In this document: positions 37,549 to 48,490 of the stretch, piece by piece
Layout of the letters: each line of letters begins with the position of its first letter
How positions within the stretch are numbered: position 1 is the stretch's first letter
Assembly: GCA_014281115.1 (NCBI GenBank)
Contig: JACONQ010000005.1
Span: forward strand, 1,612,001 to 1,676,000
Length of the DNA: 64,000 nucleotides
Direction of reading: 5' to 3'
Source of the DNA: Laburnicola sp. R22_1
Lineage: Eukaryota; Ascomycota; Dothideomycetes; Pleosporales; Didymosphaeriaceae
The notes under the pieces: generated by a model
The model's database searches: none
Told to the model about the DNA's origin: nothing
What the model saw: only the letters and a program-made list of their open reading frames with translations
Made by a program: the position numbers and the translations under genes

Positions 37549-39405
37549 ATGTACTTTACACTCGAGTCGATTATTTTATTAAGTTAATTACTTTGCCAAG
37601 ACCCCACTAAAACGTACTATTAGTAATAGTATAACGCGATACCTTAACCACATAATAAACCACTGGCATTAAAAGAAGCGCGTATACAGCTTGCGATTTA
37701 GGCTATTAAATAAGACGCGACACTCTCTTAACAATGCGCTATAGCCCTCTATAATGTTTCTTAAAGTACACTTAGCAACTAACGTGCTAGAAAGACGTTT
37801 AGACATAACTGTGTACCTAACAAAATAAGACTTACTATAAGAGAGGAGCAGGTGATTGTGCAGCATATACTTAACCTAGACGCGCGAGAATTTCCGCCCC
37901 AGCTTAATGCCATAAAAGATATGGCCGATTCTTTACTAGCTACACGCTACTACAAGCTAGTTGACTAGAGATGGCCTTATGACTTTGTTAAGCGCCAGCC
38001 AAAGCTTCAAGTTAAGTTTAATTGAAAGTACAACTATAAGAGAGCCCTCTAGAAGGATTCTAAGATAATATAAGGCTAGTTCCGGCTTGTAGAGAATATA
38101 AAGGCTAAGTATAGTATCCTAAATAAGGACACCTACAATTTTAACAAGTCTAGCTTTATAATAGGCATAATATTAACTAGAGTAGTAGTTATAGGCTCTA
38201 AGCGTTAAGGACAGCTAAAGTAGGTATAGTAGAGTAATAGAGAGTAGATAATAGTCATCCAAGGCATTAACGCAATAAAGTGGTAGATCCCACCCTTTAT
38301 TATCTTTAGGGATAAGCACCACCTCTTTACCTAGTATAAGGAGAAGAATCTACCTTATAATTAGGTTATTGCAGTCTCTAAGAATGGCTAAATAACAAAT
38401 AAGCTTAGTCTACAATAGCTAAAGCACTTTAATAAGCATATAAAGAGGCGTACTACTAGTAGAGCACGTTTACTTATTATTAATAGCTATAAAAGTTATA
38501 ACTCGCTTAAATTCTAGAATTACTATAAAAAGAGTAATATTATTACTCTCTATATATCTTTACATTTATTGTACCTCTTATAGCCACTTAACGTGAATTA
38601 TTTTGCGCTATTAAAGAAGGCGTATAGGCGCTAAGCCAAGAATCTAATGCGCAACCACATTACGTACATTACTAAAATTAAGTTTCTACCTTGCTTTATT
38701 GCTGCTTTTAAGGCTTTAATTACTAAAAGTAATATTAAAGAAGGCTTTCGAGGTGCTGGCCTAGTGCCCTACAACCTAGAAGTTGTAATATTGCAGCTTA
38801 ACATCTCCACTTTGTACTATTCGCGATAGTATATAGGAGTTGCAAACTTCGCGAAATAGTATATAACTTAGGTTGTAATTAACGCTAATTAAGTAGAGGA
38901 TTTAAAGGCATGTAGATAGTTCTCTAACTTATATAGTTAAGGCGGTGGAAAAGCTTATTAAAGGCGCTAAGCTAATAGGGCATTCTTTAGTGTTAATAAC
39001 TAAACGCAACGCTAAACTTTAAGCTACTAATAAGGTCGCCACGCAACGTAAATCGCATAAAAGAAAGCGAGTACAGCGTAAAGAAGTCCTTATAGCTAAA
39101 GAGAGCCAGCGGCTAGCCACTCTAAAGGAGTTTGGGGCGCGCAGTGATGGGCAAAAGGTGAAGAAGAGGGTGCGCACTAATAGAGGCGAATCTGCTTAAT
39201 AGCGCTATAGACGCTGTAGCAAGCCTAGGCATAACAAAACAACCTGTAGATAGCCTATAGAAGTAGATTCTAAATAGATTGGCCTATTTAGACTATTGAA
39301 AATAGTTCGTGTTAACTCTATACTATTGTGAATAGTATAGAACTTAGTAGAGTCTTGGCAAAGTAATCGACTCGATAGAATAATTAACTCGAGTATAAAG
39401 TACAT
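37549..39405 (+). mobile_element. Fot1-like DNA transposon 'B', 1,857 bp, heavily RIP-mutated
   Basis: Same family as element A: termini ATGTACTTTACACTCGAG (ACGT mutated to ATGT) and complement, TA duplications at 37,547-37,548 and 39,406-39,407, inner motif TTTGCCAAGACCCCAC. It is collinear with A throughout, including the zinc knuckle region near 39,207-39,250. It has many more C-to-T and G-to-A changes and no nested insertions. At the place where A carries E1 and E2, B reads AAGCTAATAGGGC (38,969-38,981), the empty site. Confidence 0.93.
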
Positions 39406-42400
39406 TATATCTATAAACTATTATAAGTTATTGTAATCTATAAGAATAATAAATAGAATACTTAATAGGTAGTGTTGCTAATATTTAACACTTTTATTAA
39501 TAGCTAGCAATTTCTTATTATGTGTATTATATTAAAGTTATGTGCTATCTAGCTCCTATAAAAAGAAACTAATAGATTGCTATTACGGGGTTCTGTTAGA
39601 TTTGGGCACATTCTGGCTTAATATGCTATATATCGCGCTATCTAAGGCATCTACCTTAAGTCTTATCTTTCTATTAGACTTAAAGTGCACTAATATGGGC
39701 ACTACTATAAATGCGGCCTTTAACTTTTTAAAAGCTGCTCTTGCCTACGCATCTAGGTGTAAGAGTTAGCTTTCCTCTCTTCTTTAAGCTTGCCTACCCT
39801 AGGTAGTACTAGACTTCTTCTAAGTAAGTTTAGTAAGAGATAGAGTCACTCTTAAAAATCCTATAATAAACATCTAGTAATAATTTATAAAACTAATAAA
39901 CACTCTACTATTACGCACTATTTTAGGGAGTGGCTACTTTGTAATTATTTTTATATAGTCTTTGTATACCCTAACTCTCTTTTAGCTAATAATATAGTCT
40001 AGGTACTTTGTCTCTTCCTAATAAAACTCGCACTTACTAAGTTTAATATATAGTTTAGCCTTATATAGCTTTTAGAGGGCTTCTTTTACGTGTTATTTGT
40101 GTTTCTCTTTTATATTAGAGAAGATAAGTATATTGTCCAAATAGATAATACACGTTATATTAATTAGTCCTACTAGGACTTTATTAATATGCTTCTAGAA
40201 TTGTGCTAGAGTATTAGTTAAACTAAACGGCATTACTAAGTACTTAAAGTGTCCGTACTTCGTACGAAAAGCTGTCTTCTATTTATTACCTTTCTTAATT
40301 CTTATTCTATAATATGCCTCTTAGATATTAAGCTTAGTAAAGAACTTCGCTTTTGCTAATCTTTCTAAGGACTTAGTAATTAAGGGTAACGTATAACAAT
40401 TCTTAATAGTAATCTTATTAAAGCCGTAATAATCTACGCATAGCCTTAACGTACTATCCTTCTTTTTCGCGAATAGGATTAGTACTCTAGCTAGTAATCT
40501 TAAATATTGTATCTAGCCTCTTCGCAAGTAATCTATAATATACTTGCGCAAGACACTTAGCTTGCCCTTAGACAAGTTATAGAGGGGCTAATAGGGTAGT
40601 TATTCTCTAGGGAGAAGATTAATACTTAGGTTAGTTGTAGAGTGTTCTGTAAGTACCTCTAATTAATTACTATTTACTATATTAGCGAACTCTTAGTATA
40701 CGTATAGTATTATAGCCTCTACTAAGATTATAGATATTCTATTACCTATATAGCTAATGTAACACGCGTATAATTTCGTAGTTAAGTCTAATATTGTTGA
40801 ACTAAACTATTCCGCGTCTTTAAGGGCCACTTTGGCATAGTTAGGCGCATTCTGCCCTAACTTTTCTTAAAATAACAATTAACCTATGCGAAAGTTAAGT
40901 TTTGGATTATATGTGGCAATCCATAGTAATCCTAAGTATATCTTGTACTTTCTTAGGTCTGCTACTATAAATAGGACCTAGTAGGTCTCTCTATAACCTC
41001 TGGCATCTACTAGGTGCACTTTAGCAACTATAGATTTATATATAGTAATATTTGCACTATTTGCCGCCTCTACTATAAAGTCTAGTAAGGATATTACTAT
41101 TAGATCTCTCTTCTTCGCAAAGCGAGTAGAGATTATGTTAAGTTTAGCGCCACTATTAACTAGTACCTTAACTAAGCCTAAATCCCCTACTATAGCCTGC
41201 ACTATTATTATATTTGGCCTCTTTAGGTAAAGCATATTATAAAGCTTTTTAAGCTACTTATTCTTCTTATACTTGATAATTACGGCTAATAGAATAGAGT
41301 CTAGTTTTGCTGGCCCTTGCCTTTTCCCGCGGACTTTAATGCATTCTTAGGACGGAAAGATAGGTCTAGATTTTTCTTCTTCTTATAATTAGGGGAGATG
41401 TGGCCTCTCTTGCTATAGTTTTAGTAAGTGACCTTTAGATTATCTTTATTCTTTTTCTTCTGTGTTAAGGTAGACTATTTATAGTCCTTTCGCTCTTTTC
41501 TACTATATTTAGCTAACTTGACTAACTCTATAGGGGGCGTTATTAACTTAGGCCTCTTTAATAAGTCCTTAGACTTGCCTTTACTCTTTGCAGACCGCTC
41601 TTCCTCTTAGTAAAGGTAATTAGTAATCTCTTCTACCTTTATAAGAGTTTCCCTCTAAGAAGGTAGATAATATAGAACTTTTTTATATAGCTTATTATCT
41701 ATAGAAGCTATAAACTTAGCCACCCTATAATGCTTATTTTGCTCTTTAACCTTATTCTATAAAGGGAGAAGGTGGTTAAGTAAGTCTATTAGGGTTTAAT
41801 TTGCCCTTTGGCAATAGTTTTTTATTACCTTAAATGCTATCTATTAGCGTTCTAATAGAGTATCTAGGGCATTAAGTATTTGTTCTATTAACGTCTACTA
41901 GGTAGGGACCTATTTAGGGTCTATCTATTATTGTTAGTTATAATATAACTTAAACTAGCTTTAAAAATCTTTAGATAGGTACTATCTACTAAAGGTAACC
42001 TTACAATCTTTTATAATAAAGTAAGAAGACGCTTACGAGAAATAAAACTCGTAATTTCGCTTTTACTAGTTATAATCGCAATAATTCTTACGGTTATAGA
42101 CGTGTAGTGGGAGTAGTTGCAGCAAGGTACTCTATTTAGTGGCTACTAGGGACGATAAGGCCATAGTAGTTACGTGTAGAGTACTAGTAAGCTTATTAAA
42201 AGCTGCTATATTACTAGCTTTATAATATTATTATATATCTTTAATGCGTTATATTTTCTATTATTTCTATTCCTTGTGTGCCCAGTCCTATAGTTCTATA
42301 AGATAAGCCGCCCTTCTATTAGCTTTTATTATATTTGGCTTCTTCTAAGGGGCTTGCAAACCCTTAGGGCCATTATTAATTTCTTATTAGGTAGCCTCCC

Positions 42401-42570
42401 TAAGTTCTTCTACTTATTCTCCTATCTACCTAATAGCACTAGCTTACTACTAAGTGTTCCTAGATAGGCCGCCTAGCTCCTAGCTTATAAAAGCAAGATG
42501 TCTACTAGGTCTATGTATTGCTATTATAGTAGCGAGAATCCTATCACTGTCTATAAGGGAGTGATTTAAA
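39406..42570 (-). mobile_element. Gypsy gag, protease and reverse transcriptase segment
   Basis: Part of the 27,853-42,757 element. Gag and its zinc knuckle are at about 41,340-42,500. The aspartic protease is the open frame 40,978-41,235 (85 residues; VLVNSGAKLNIISTRFAKK). The reverse transcriptase is at about 39,800-40,950, with the YLDN(D) ILIFS motif near 40,107-40,156 and a preceding NGLTNAPxxF-like region. RT continues into RNase H, which is split by element B. Confidence 0.85.
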
Positions 42571-42757
42571 TATAAGAGCGTTACTAGAATGCCTAATAGT
42601 TAATAAGACAGAATAGGATAATATTAGAAGGTAAGTGGTGATGAGATAAATTGCTACCCACTCTTATCTAAAGTGAGGATTTTTATCTAAACCCTCGCTA
42701 GGCCCAAAGGAGACATAAGTCCCCATTTGGCCACCTAAGTAATAAGAAGGCCTTACA
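42571..42757 (-). repeat. Gypsy LTR, right copy (5' LTR of the minus-strand element)
   Basis: 187 bp, TATAAGAGCG...CCTTACA, followed by the target duplication CTAGT at 42,758-42,762. Confidence 0.9.
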
Positions 42758-43180
42758 CTAGTTATAAAGATAGTAATAGAGAGTAGAATTAAGAGAAAAG
42801 AGAAGAAGATATTTATTAATAAGTTGCTAGGAAAAGAAAGTATTATATAGATATATTAGATTCTTATAGTTATTATAGTATTAGATAAGTGTAATGTATA
42901 AGTAGCGCAATTACTAATAATAATAATAATAATAATAGAGTAAAAGTTAGTTTTTATACACACTTTAAGTAACTTAGAGTTAGAGCACTTATAAATATTA
43001 GACAAGTGTGTAGTTTATAAACTATCCTTATAAATTATTATTATATTAGTGGAGACTAGTAGACTATTAGGCGCTATACTAGAGCGATCTTTCTATCCTA
43101 ATCTACGTAGGCTCAAATTAAAAAAATATATTAAAAAAGGTAATTAACACTAAATAAATAATACGACTATAAAGGTAATA
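42758..43180 (+). repeat. Repeat 'Z' copy 2, right part
   Basis: Matches 13,131-13,590 after the gypsy insertion, for example AAGATATTTATTAATAAGTT (near 42,809) and CTAATCTACGTAGGCT. Confidence 0.8.
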
Positions 43181-43433
43181 TATTAGTAGTAGTAATAGTA
43201 GTAGTAAGCCTTTTTAATATATTAGTATAGTATAGACAATAATTAAAAGTACTTTAAAATAATTATAAGGCCCAAAACTATATAGTATATAGTATATTAT
43301 AGGTAAAAGTTAATAGATTATTATAAAAGAAGTATAAAGAAGTACTATAAAATTTATAATAATAATTACTTATTAGATATTTTTATAATCTAAGTGTATA
43401 TTATACTAAAAAAGGTATAATAATAGCCTAAAA
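43181..43433. repeat. AT-rich DNA, nothing identifiable
   Basis: Short TA-rich stretch between repeat Z and the TA-flanked element at 43,436. It has TAG/TAGTAG microsatellite-like tracts and no frame. Confidence 0.4.
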
Positions 43434-43435
43434 TA

Positions 43436-44376
43436 CATTAGGAAAGTTTTTTCTAGAGAGACTGCTTAACCGTGCGTAGATATACGCATCTGTGCGCATT
43501 TTTGCACAGGCAATTTTCTAGCACAAAAATGCTTAGATATGCGTAGATATGCGCAGACTTACGCAAATGTGCACAAATAGTTTTAATAAGTAATTTTTTT
43601 AAAGCTTTATACCTTTTGTACTAGTAAAGCTATAATTTTAATTTTTTAATAGATTTATAGAGAAAATACTAATCTTTAATTATTTAATTTAAAAATACCA
43701 TTTTTATTACGTAATTAGTTAGTAATTAATAAAAATCTCTTTATTTTACTAGTTATTATATATTACGTAATATTATTATATAAATATATAGTACTAATAA
43801 TATAGTATATAAAATTTTAAAAAAATTTAATAAAAATAAAGTAGTTTAAAAGTTATTAAAGTTTATACTTTTTAAAATAGTGTTCTTAGCTAAGCCACTA
43901 ATTTTCGCCTAATCTAATTCTTTTAAATAATTATAAAACTATATTTTTTCTATTTTTAAACCTATAAAGTCTAGAATTTAGGATTAGGTAGAAGTTCTAT
44001 ATAACACGCTAGTAATTAGTACTATTATATTAACTAGTAATTACTATCTAGTAAGAGACTTTAACTTTATACTTTAAGAAATCTTTTTTTAAAAGCTTAC
44101 TAAGTAGCTTACTACGCTTTTTTTAAATTCTAGCCAATTAAAGAGCTTTATTTGCTGACTAATCAGCATTATTGTAATAGCATAGGTGCCATAGGTGCCC
44201 TAGGTGCCCTAGGTGCACTGGCGGCATAGGTGCGCATTCTTGCGCAACCTTGCGCATGCGCACGCTAAAAAAAAAGTAGTATCGCGGGTGCGCTTGGAGC
44301 GCTTTTGGTGCGCAGGCGTGCGCAGAGCCGCCCAGGTGCCACAGGTGCGCACGCGCGCTCAAAAATTTTCCTAATG
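43436..44376. mobile_element. Probable TA-flanked MITE-like element, 941 bp, with TGCGCA-rich ends
   Basis: Inverted termini CATTAGGAAAGTTTTTT (left) and AAAAATTTTCCTAATG (right), with TA on each side (43,434-43,435 and 44,377-44,378). Both subterminal regions (about 43,470-43,580 and 44,215-44,360) are crowded with the words TGCGCA, GTGCGC and GCGCAG, the right side also with GGTGCC repeats. The middle is very AT-rich and non-coding. The layout, with GC-rich subterminal repeats around an AT-rich core, fits a non-autonomous DNA transposon. A short minus-strand open frame at 44,159-44,362 is just the repeat region. Confidence 0.6.
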
Positions 44377-44377
44377 T

Positions 44378-44620
44378 AGCCTTTTAAAATACTAAAATTA
44401 TAATTTAAAAATGCCTAAATTATATATTAAAATCTTTAAAAGATACTTCTATATAACTATACTATAGTGTAAAATATATATAAACTATACTATAGTATAC
44501 TACGCTATAGCCTAGGGCAAAGCTTAGTATATATAGCCTATATAAGCCCTATATTCTGTAATTATATGCTGTACTACGCTACGTTGGAAATGCTAATTTT
44601 ATTCGGCTAGAGATAAGAAT
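44378..44620. other. Edge of the AT-rich isochore
   Basis: Base composition changes here from TA-rich repeat DNA to ordinary sequence. No gene or repeat is identified. Confidence 0.5.
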
Positions 44621-44626
44621 AAATTA

Positions 44627-44926
44627 ATGGCGAGTCTTTGCGCGACAAGGACAGATAATAATAGGAAAAAAACATTAGTTAAAAGCAGGGAAGGGGAATA
44701 TGGCGATAAGCTCCCTTTTTTGTGTGACTTGAAGTTAAAAATTAATAAAGAAAGAGGAAAAAAAGAAGTAGAAGAAGGGTATGATGGAGAAGCAGACGAA
44801 GAAGAAGGAGAGGAATGGGAAGACGAGGAAGAAGAAAAGGAGGAGGAAGAGGACGAGGATGATGAAGAAGAAGAAGATCTCAATGGTGATTTGATGTTTA
44901 AGATGGAGAATATTGAAGTACCTTAG
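44627..44926 (+). CDS. Possible small acidic low-complexity protein
   Basis: A 99-residue open frame starting MASLCATRTDNNRKK and ending ENIEVP. Residues from about 48 to 86 are almost only Glu and Asp, encoded by a purine (GAA/GAG/GAC) tract. The N-terminal 45 residues are mixed and basic. No family is recognisable, and the open frame may simply result from a stop-free purine tract. There is no supporting intron or neighbour evidence. Confidence 0.25.
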   Translation: MASLCATRTDNNRKKTLVKSREGEYGDKLPFLCDLKLKINKERGKKEVEEGYDGEADEEEGEEWEDEEEEKEEEEDEDDEEEEDLNGDLMFKMENIEVP

Positions 44927-44929
44927 TGT

Positions 44930-45538
44930 ACTATGGTCAGAAATCACCCTTATAGTTTCCTTTGGTAAGATTAATCCACATTTATACTTAAAAACAGGAG
45001 ACTAACAGCAAGACAGAAGGATGAAGGATATGCCTAAACAAGAATTCCAACTGCACCAACATTCGAGCATGCACATTCAAAGGATATACCAGTTCCAGCT
45101 CGAGCACAGAGACCGATGGCAACATCAATTTTTAAAAAAACAACAGGAAACAGGATTCAACGGCTTCTCCGCTAATCTGAGACAATCGGGTTGTAGAATC
45201 GCTCCTATAGGAGTTATTCCCTCATTTCGCTTTGTTGGAGGGACTCAGTGTCTGTTTATCTGTAATTTTTTTTGTTGTACATTGATGTGGTTGTTCATTT
45301 AGCTTGATGTCTCGATTTTGACTTTACATTGGTAGATCGTTGGATTGTTCGATGTATCACTGCAAGATGTTGCAGGAGAGGCAATGTATATTTTGGAATG
45401 CATGCCGCGATGTATGACGACAGTTCTTTTTTTCCTTGAATTGACATTATTTGTACCTAGTTCAGCCTCATCTGAAAAGCCTAATCTGCTAAGCCTATCA
45501 ACGACCCACGTTGAAGTGAGCAGACAGGTACCTTGACC
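44930..45538. other. Intergenic DNA without a supported gene
   Basis: Ordinary base composition, a few short open frames (for example 45,021-45,302 and 45,345-45,536) with no recognisable content. It may contain the 3' untranslated region of the transporter gene to the right. Confidence 0.4.
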
Positions 45539-47431
45539 CTAAACATGTGACTCACCCTTCTCATTCTTATCATCGATAGAAGTGGTCGCAGATTCTTCCT
45601 CTGCGGGTACTCCCTGCTTCATAGCCTTCTGCATGGCTTGCCGCTTCCGCCAATCCTCTATACTGATGGGATTCTTTTGCCAACAACCAGCGGTGACAAG
45701 CACACAAAGGCCAGCAATTATCGAACATACCACAAGCATGTCGTTGAAAGCATCGGTGTATGCCTGTTTCACAGTGAAGATCTGGTCTAATGTGAGATTC
45801 GACATAGCGTCACGGAGTGACTCCATGTCCGATGGCGTAAGAATGCCAGTTTCGAGCAATTTCTGACGTTGTCTTATGCCAAGGATGGCGGTCGAAGCAG
45901 CGATACCCATACTTCCGCCGAATACGCGGACTTGGGCCATGATCCCTTGAGCGACGGCTGAAACAGTCAGGAATTAGTATGGAAGTTAAGGGTCATGACG
46001 TACCATTGTCTCGCATCTCGCTCTCTAAGCCCGCAATCATATTCGAGGCCCGAATCCAAACCCAATGAAAACTTGCAGGCCATATGCTTTCATCTGTGTG
46101 TGTCTCGCGTTGTCCAGCGTTGACAGTGTCGCGGTGCCGATGAGTATTAATACCGCGCCGGTGATCATAACCGGAAAAGTGTTGTTCTTCTTCGCTGATA
46201 GCGCTCCCGAGATTGTCGAGCCCACCGCGAACGAGCTCAGCATTGGTAGAAGGGCGATACCGGAGGCAAGCGCACTTTGCTCGTTGACGACCTGAAAGTA
46301 GATCGGAAGGGAGTAGATCACGATAAAATATGGAAAACCTGTCAACATGGTCGCGCCGACTGCGCACATGTAGACTCTTTTTTTAGCCAGTCGCAGTGGG
46401 AAGAATGCGTTGATGGAGTTGGACCAACGAAGGGAAACGAAGTATTCCCATCCAAACAGTAAAATCCAACAGATGATGCCTACAACTAGAGGCGCGACAA
46501 AGATTGCGGTTCTCCAGACGTGCTGGTTCGAGACGGTATGGATACCGGGTTCCTGGAAGGCGAAGACGAAAGGAACACTTGCCACAATCAACAGGAAGAA
46601 ACCCAGGACATCCATTTGACGAATCGGGCGTCGCTCCGCAGGCTGTAACTGTTGTTCATTTGGCCAAGCAAGCACGAACAGTATGAGTGGAGCGATTCCA
46701 ATGGGAGCGTTGATCCAGAAAACCCATCTCCAAGTGGTGTAGTTGGTGATGATGCCTCCAACCACCGGTCCCAAAATCCCACTCATGGCTACCACACCTC
46801 CCGCAAGGGCACCAATCATCCTCAACATCTTGAGTCCGCTAATCTCTGGTAAGATGACGAAGCCGACACTGTACAGACCGCTTCCTCCAACGCCTTGCAG
46901 CGCACGAAACGCAATAAGTTGGTCCAGACCCCTTGCCCAGCCGCACCCAAGAGAGAATGTGAGGAAAATGATAGAGGCGGCAATGTAGGCATTGCGGCGG
47001 CCAAAGACATCGGATAGGGAGGCGAAGATGGCGGTGCATCCGAGATATGCAAGCGTGTATGCTAGTGCTATCCAATTCACCTTGGAAAGAGAGTGGAACT
47101 CTACTCCAATGGTGTACAATGCGGTCGATACGATGGAGTTATCAAGGAAGGCAAGGAACAAACCGAAGCAGATACTGTATATACATTGTTACTATATGCT
47201 GCAAAGGTGGGGTAGGGCTGAAGCGTACCTGATGTAGAGTAAGACAAGTCTCCATGTGGGAATCTGAGCCTCGCATTGTCTCAAGATATATGGTGGCTCA
47301 TTCTGGTCATTCATTTCACCATGTGGAAGTGATTTTATGTTAGATGGCATCAGAGCTGTTGAAGAAGCCTGGGGGTCAGACGCCGACACTGTCGATACTA
47401 CGTTCTTATCAGTGGCGTTTGCATTGTCCAT
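45539..47431 (-). CDS. MFS drug:H+ antiporter (DHA2-type), three exons, probable frameshift
   Basis: Exon 1 47,431-47,229, exon 2 47,174-46,004, exon 3 45,957-45,539; introns of 54 and 46 nt with GT...AG ends. The protein (about 590 residues) exports drugs or toxic metabolites at the plasma membrane. Visible features: a cytoplasmic N-terminus; FLAFLDNSIVSTAL (TM1, antiporter motif D1-like); LSDVFGRRN (motif A); RALQGVGGSGLYS (motif B); GPVVGGIIT (motif C); a W-R-W-V-F-W-I-N-A-P-I-G stretch typical of 14-TM transporters; and in exon 3 VAQGIMAQVRVFGGSMGIA. Near 46,047-46,053 the frame shifts by one base between GFGFG and SNMIAGLESEMRDN, so as written the protein would end after residue about 445. 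That makes it a recent pseudogene or marks a sequencing error. Homology on both sides of the break argues that it was recently functional. Confidence 0.8.
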
Positions 47432-47439
47432 AGTCCTAT

Positions 47440-48200
47440 GAAGCGTAGGTCTTGTTACCGCAAGGTGCTCGACATGTGTTTGATTTTGCTTTTTAAGCTA
47501 AATAGTTTAATTTTAAACTAGATAAAGTAGTACTAAACACCCCTTTTATAATTAACCTATAAAAGAATAATAGTAGTAGTAGACCTAGTAACTATCTCTA
47601 TATTTTATAATACTTATAGAGCGCTAGAATATACTTTATATACTCTAGATAGAGACTATTACTATTTTTAATATACTTAATAAGGAATTATATTCTTTTT
47701 AGCTTTTTCTTAATAAATATAGTGTTCTTTTTAGTTTCTAGTATATATTATATATTAGTAATTATATAAGATTAATTTAATAAGCGTACCCTTAGATAAG
47801 TTATAGCATCTTACTACTATCTTTTTAAAACCCTTAATATTATTTATCTTTCTATTACCCTTCTTTTTCTTTTTAGTCTTATATAGCTATATATAAGTAT
47901 AGTAGTAATTATTGTTAGTAAGCGTTACTAGTAAATAGTTAGAATAGCGTAGATACTAAGATATTAATTTTAAAGCTATCTATATTATATAAGTATTAAT
48001 AAGTATAGTAAAGTTAAGGTTAAACTTACTATAATAAATAGGTTAGGTTATTATCTAAATAGTGGTTATTAAATATAGCTGTTAGAGATATAGTAGCGCA
48101 TACTACTAGCTTTTAATATTACTATAGCTTCCCTTACTAGTAAAGTATAATATAGAGTTCTATATAATAGAAGTATATTTTTATTAAACTTTAGTTTAGC
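47440..48200. repeat. AT-rich RIP-like block
   Basis: From about 47,495 to 48,190 the sequence is again TA-rich with the same appearance as the graveyard. No protein words or terminal repeats can be recognised. It lies directly upstream of the transporter gene. Confidence 0.5.
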
Positions 48201-48210
48201 TCCTTGTAAG

Positions 48211-48485
48211 TCACATATTGCCTAAAAAAATTTTAGCCCCTTCTACTAACAAAATTGTGTTGGTTGCAACAATTGTCCCATGAAGCGCCATGTCGTCGTT
48301 TGACGGAATGAAGTGAAGAGGCACGGCCGGCTGACGTCCCTCTCGGTGAGAACAGTCTAAGGCAAACGAATATTCTACATTTCTTAGCAGAACTGTGCCC
48401 GGAGTGTCATTATGCCGGTCAGATGTTGGCTTGACCACCTGCACAAGGTCCATGCCGCATTCTGTTCTTGGCCAACTAAGCCGCA
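48211..48485 (-). pseudogene. Exon remnant of an unidentified gene, cut by transposon E3
   Basis: Open minus-strand frame reading RLSWPRTECGMDLVQ, then VLLRNVEYSFALDCSH and further to ILLVEGAKIFLGNM. It has normal codon use and ends at 48,211 in the AT-rich block. It is preceded by TACAG, a good 3' splice site, whose TA is the E3 target duplication. On the other side of E3 a GTAAGT donor lies at 50,743-50,738, which would give an intron of about 142 nt before the insertion. The frame upstream of that donor does not join cleanly (TGA 14 nt earlier), so the gene is probably broken. Family not recognised. Confidence 0.45.
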
Positions 48486-48490
48486 CTGTA

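Larger units (their letters stand above)
27853..42757 (-). mobile_element. Ty3/gypsy LTR retrotransposon, full-length but RIP-decayed and twice interrupted
   Basis: Two LTRs of 189 and 187 bp (27,853-28,041 and 42,571-42,757), starting TATAAGAGCG (TG changed to TA by RIP) and ending CCTTACA, are flanked by the duplication CTAGT (27,848-27,852 and 42,758-42,762). The empty site is present at 13,131-13,150. Coding runs on the minus strand: gag with a zinc knuckle reading YxNYSKRGHISPNY (near 41,385-41,430); protease with VLVNSGAKLNIIS (ORF 40,978-41,235, DSG changed to NSG); reverse transcriptase with YLDN for YLDD near 40,107-40,156; RNase H; and an integrase with CHNSPIDGHSRAKKTLEKL near 37,000-37,070. 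Removing the two Fot1-like insertions leaves about 6.96 kb, normal for gypsy. Confidence 0.92.

Noticed and set aside
44159..44362. 67-residue minus-strand open frame rich in His, Ala and Cys
   Set aside because: It is the TGCGCA/GGTGCC repeat array of the MITE-like element read as protein; composition is explained by the repeat.
1..44400. CRISPR array or prokaryotic system
   Set aside because: Spaced repeats are transposon termini; gene structure, introns and RIP are fungal.
44599..44883. Serine-rich minus-strand frame
   Set aside because: Antisense of the GAA/GAG purine tract; pure low complexity.
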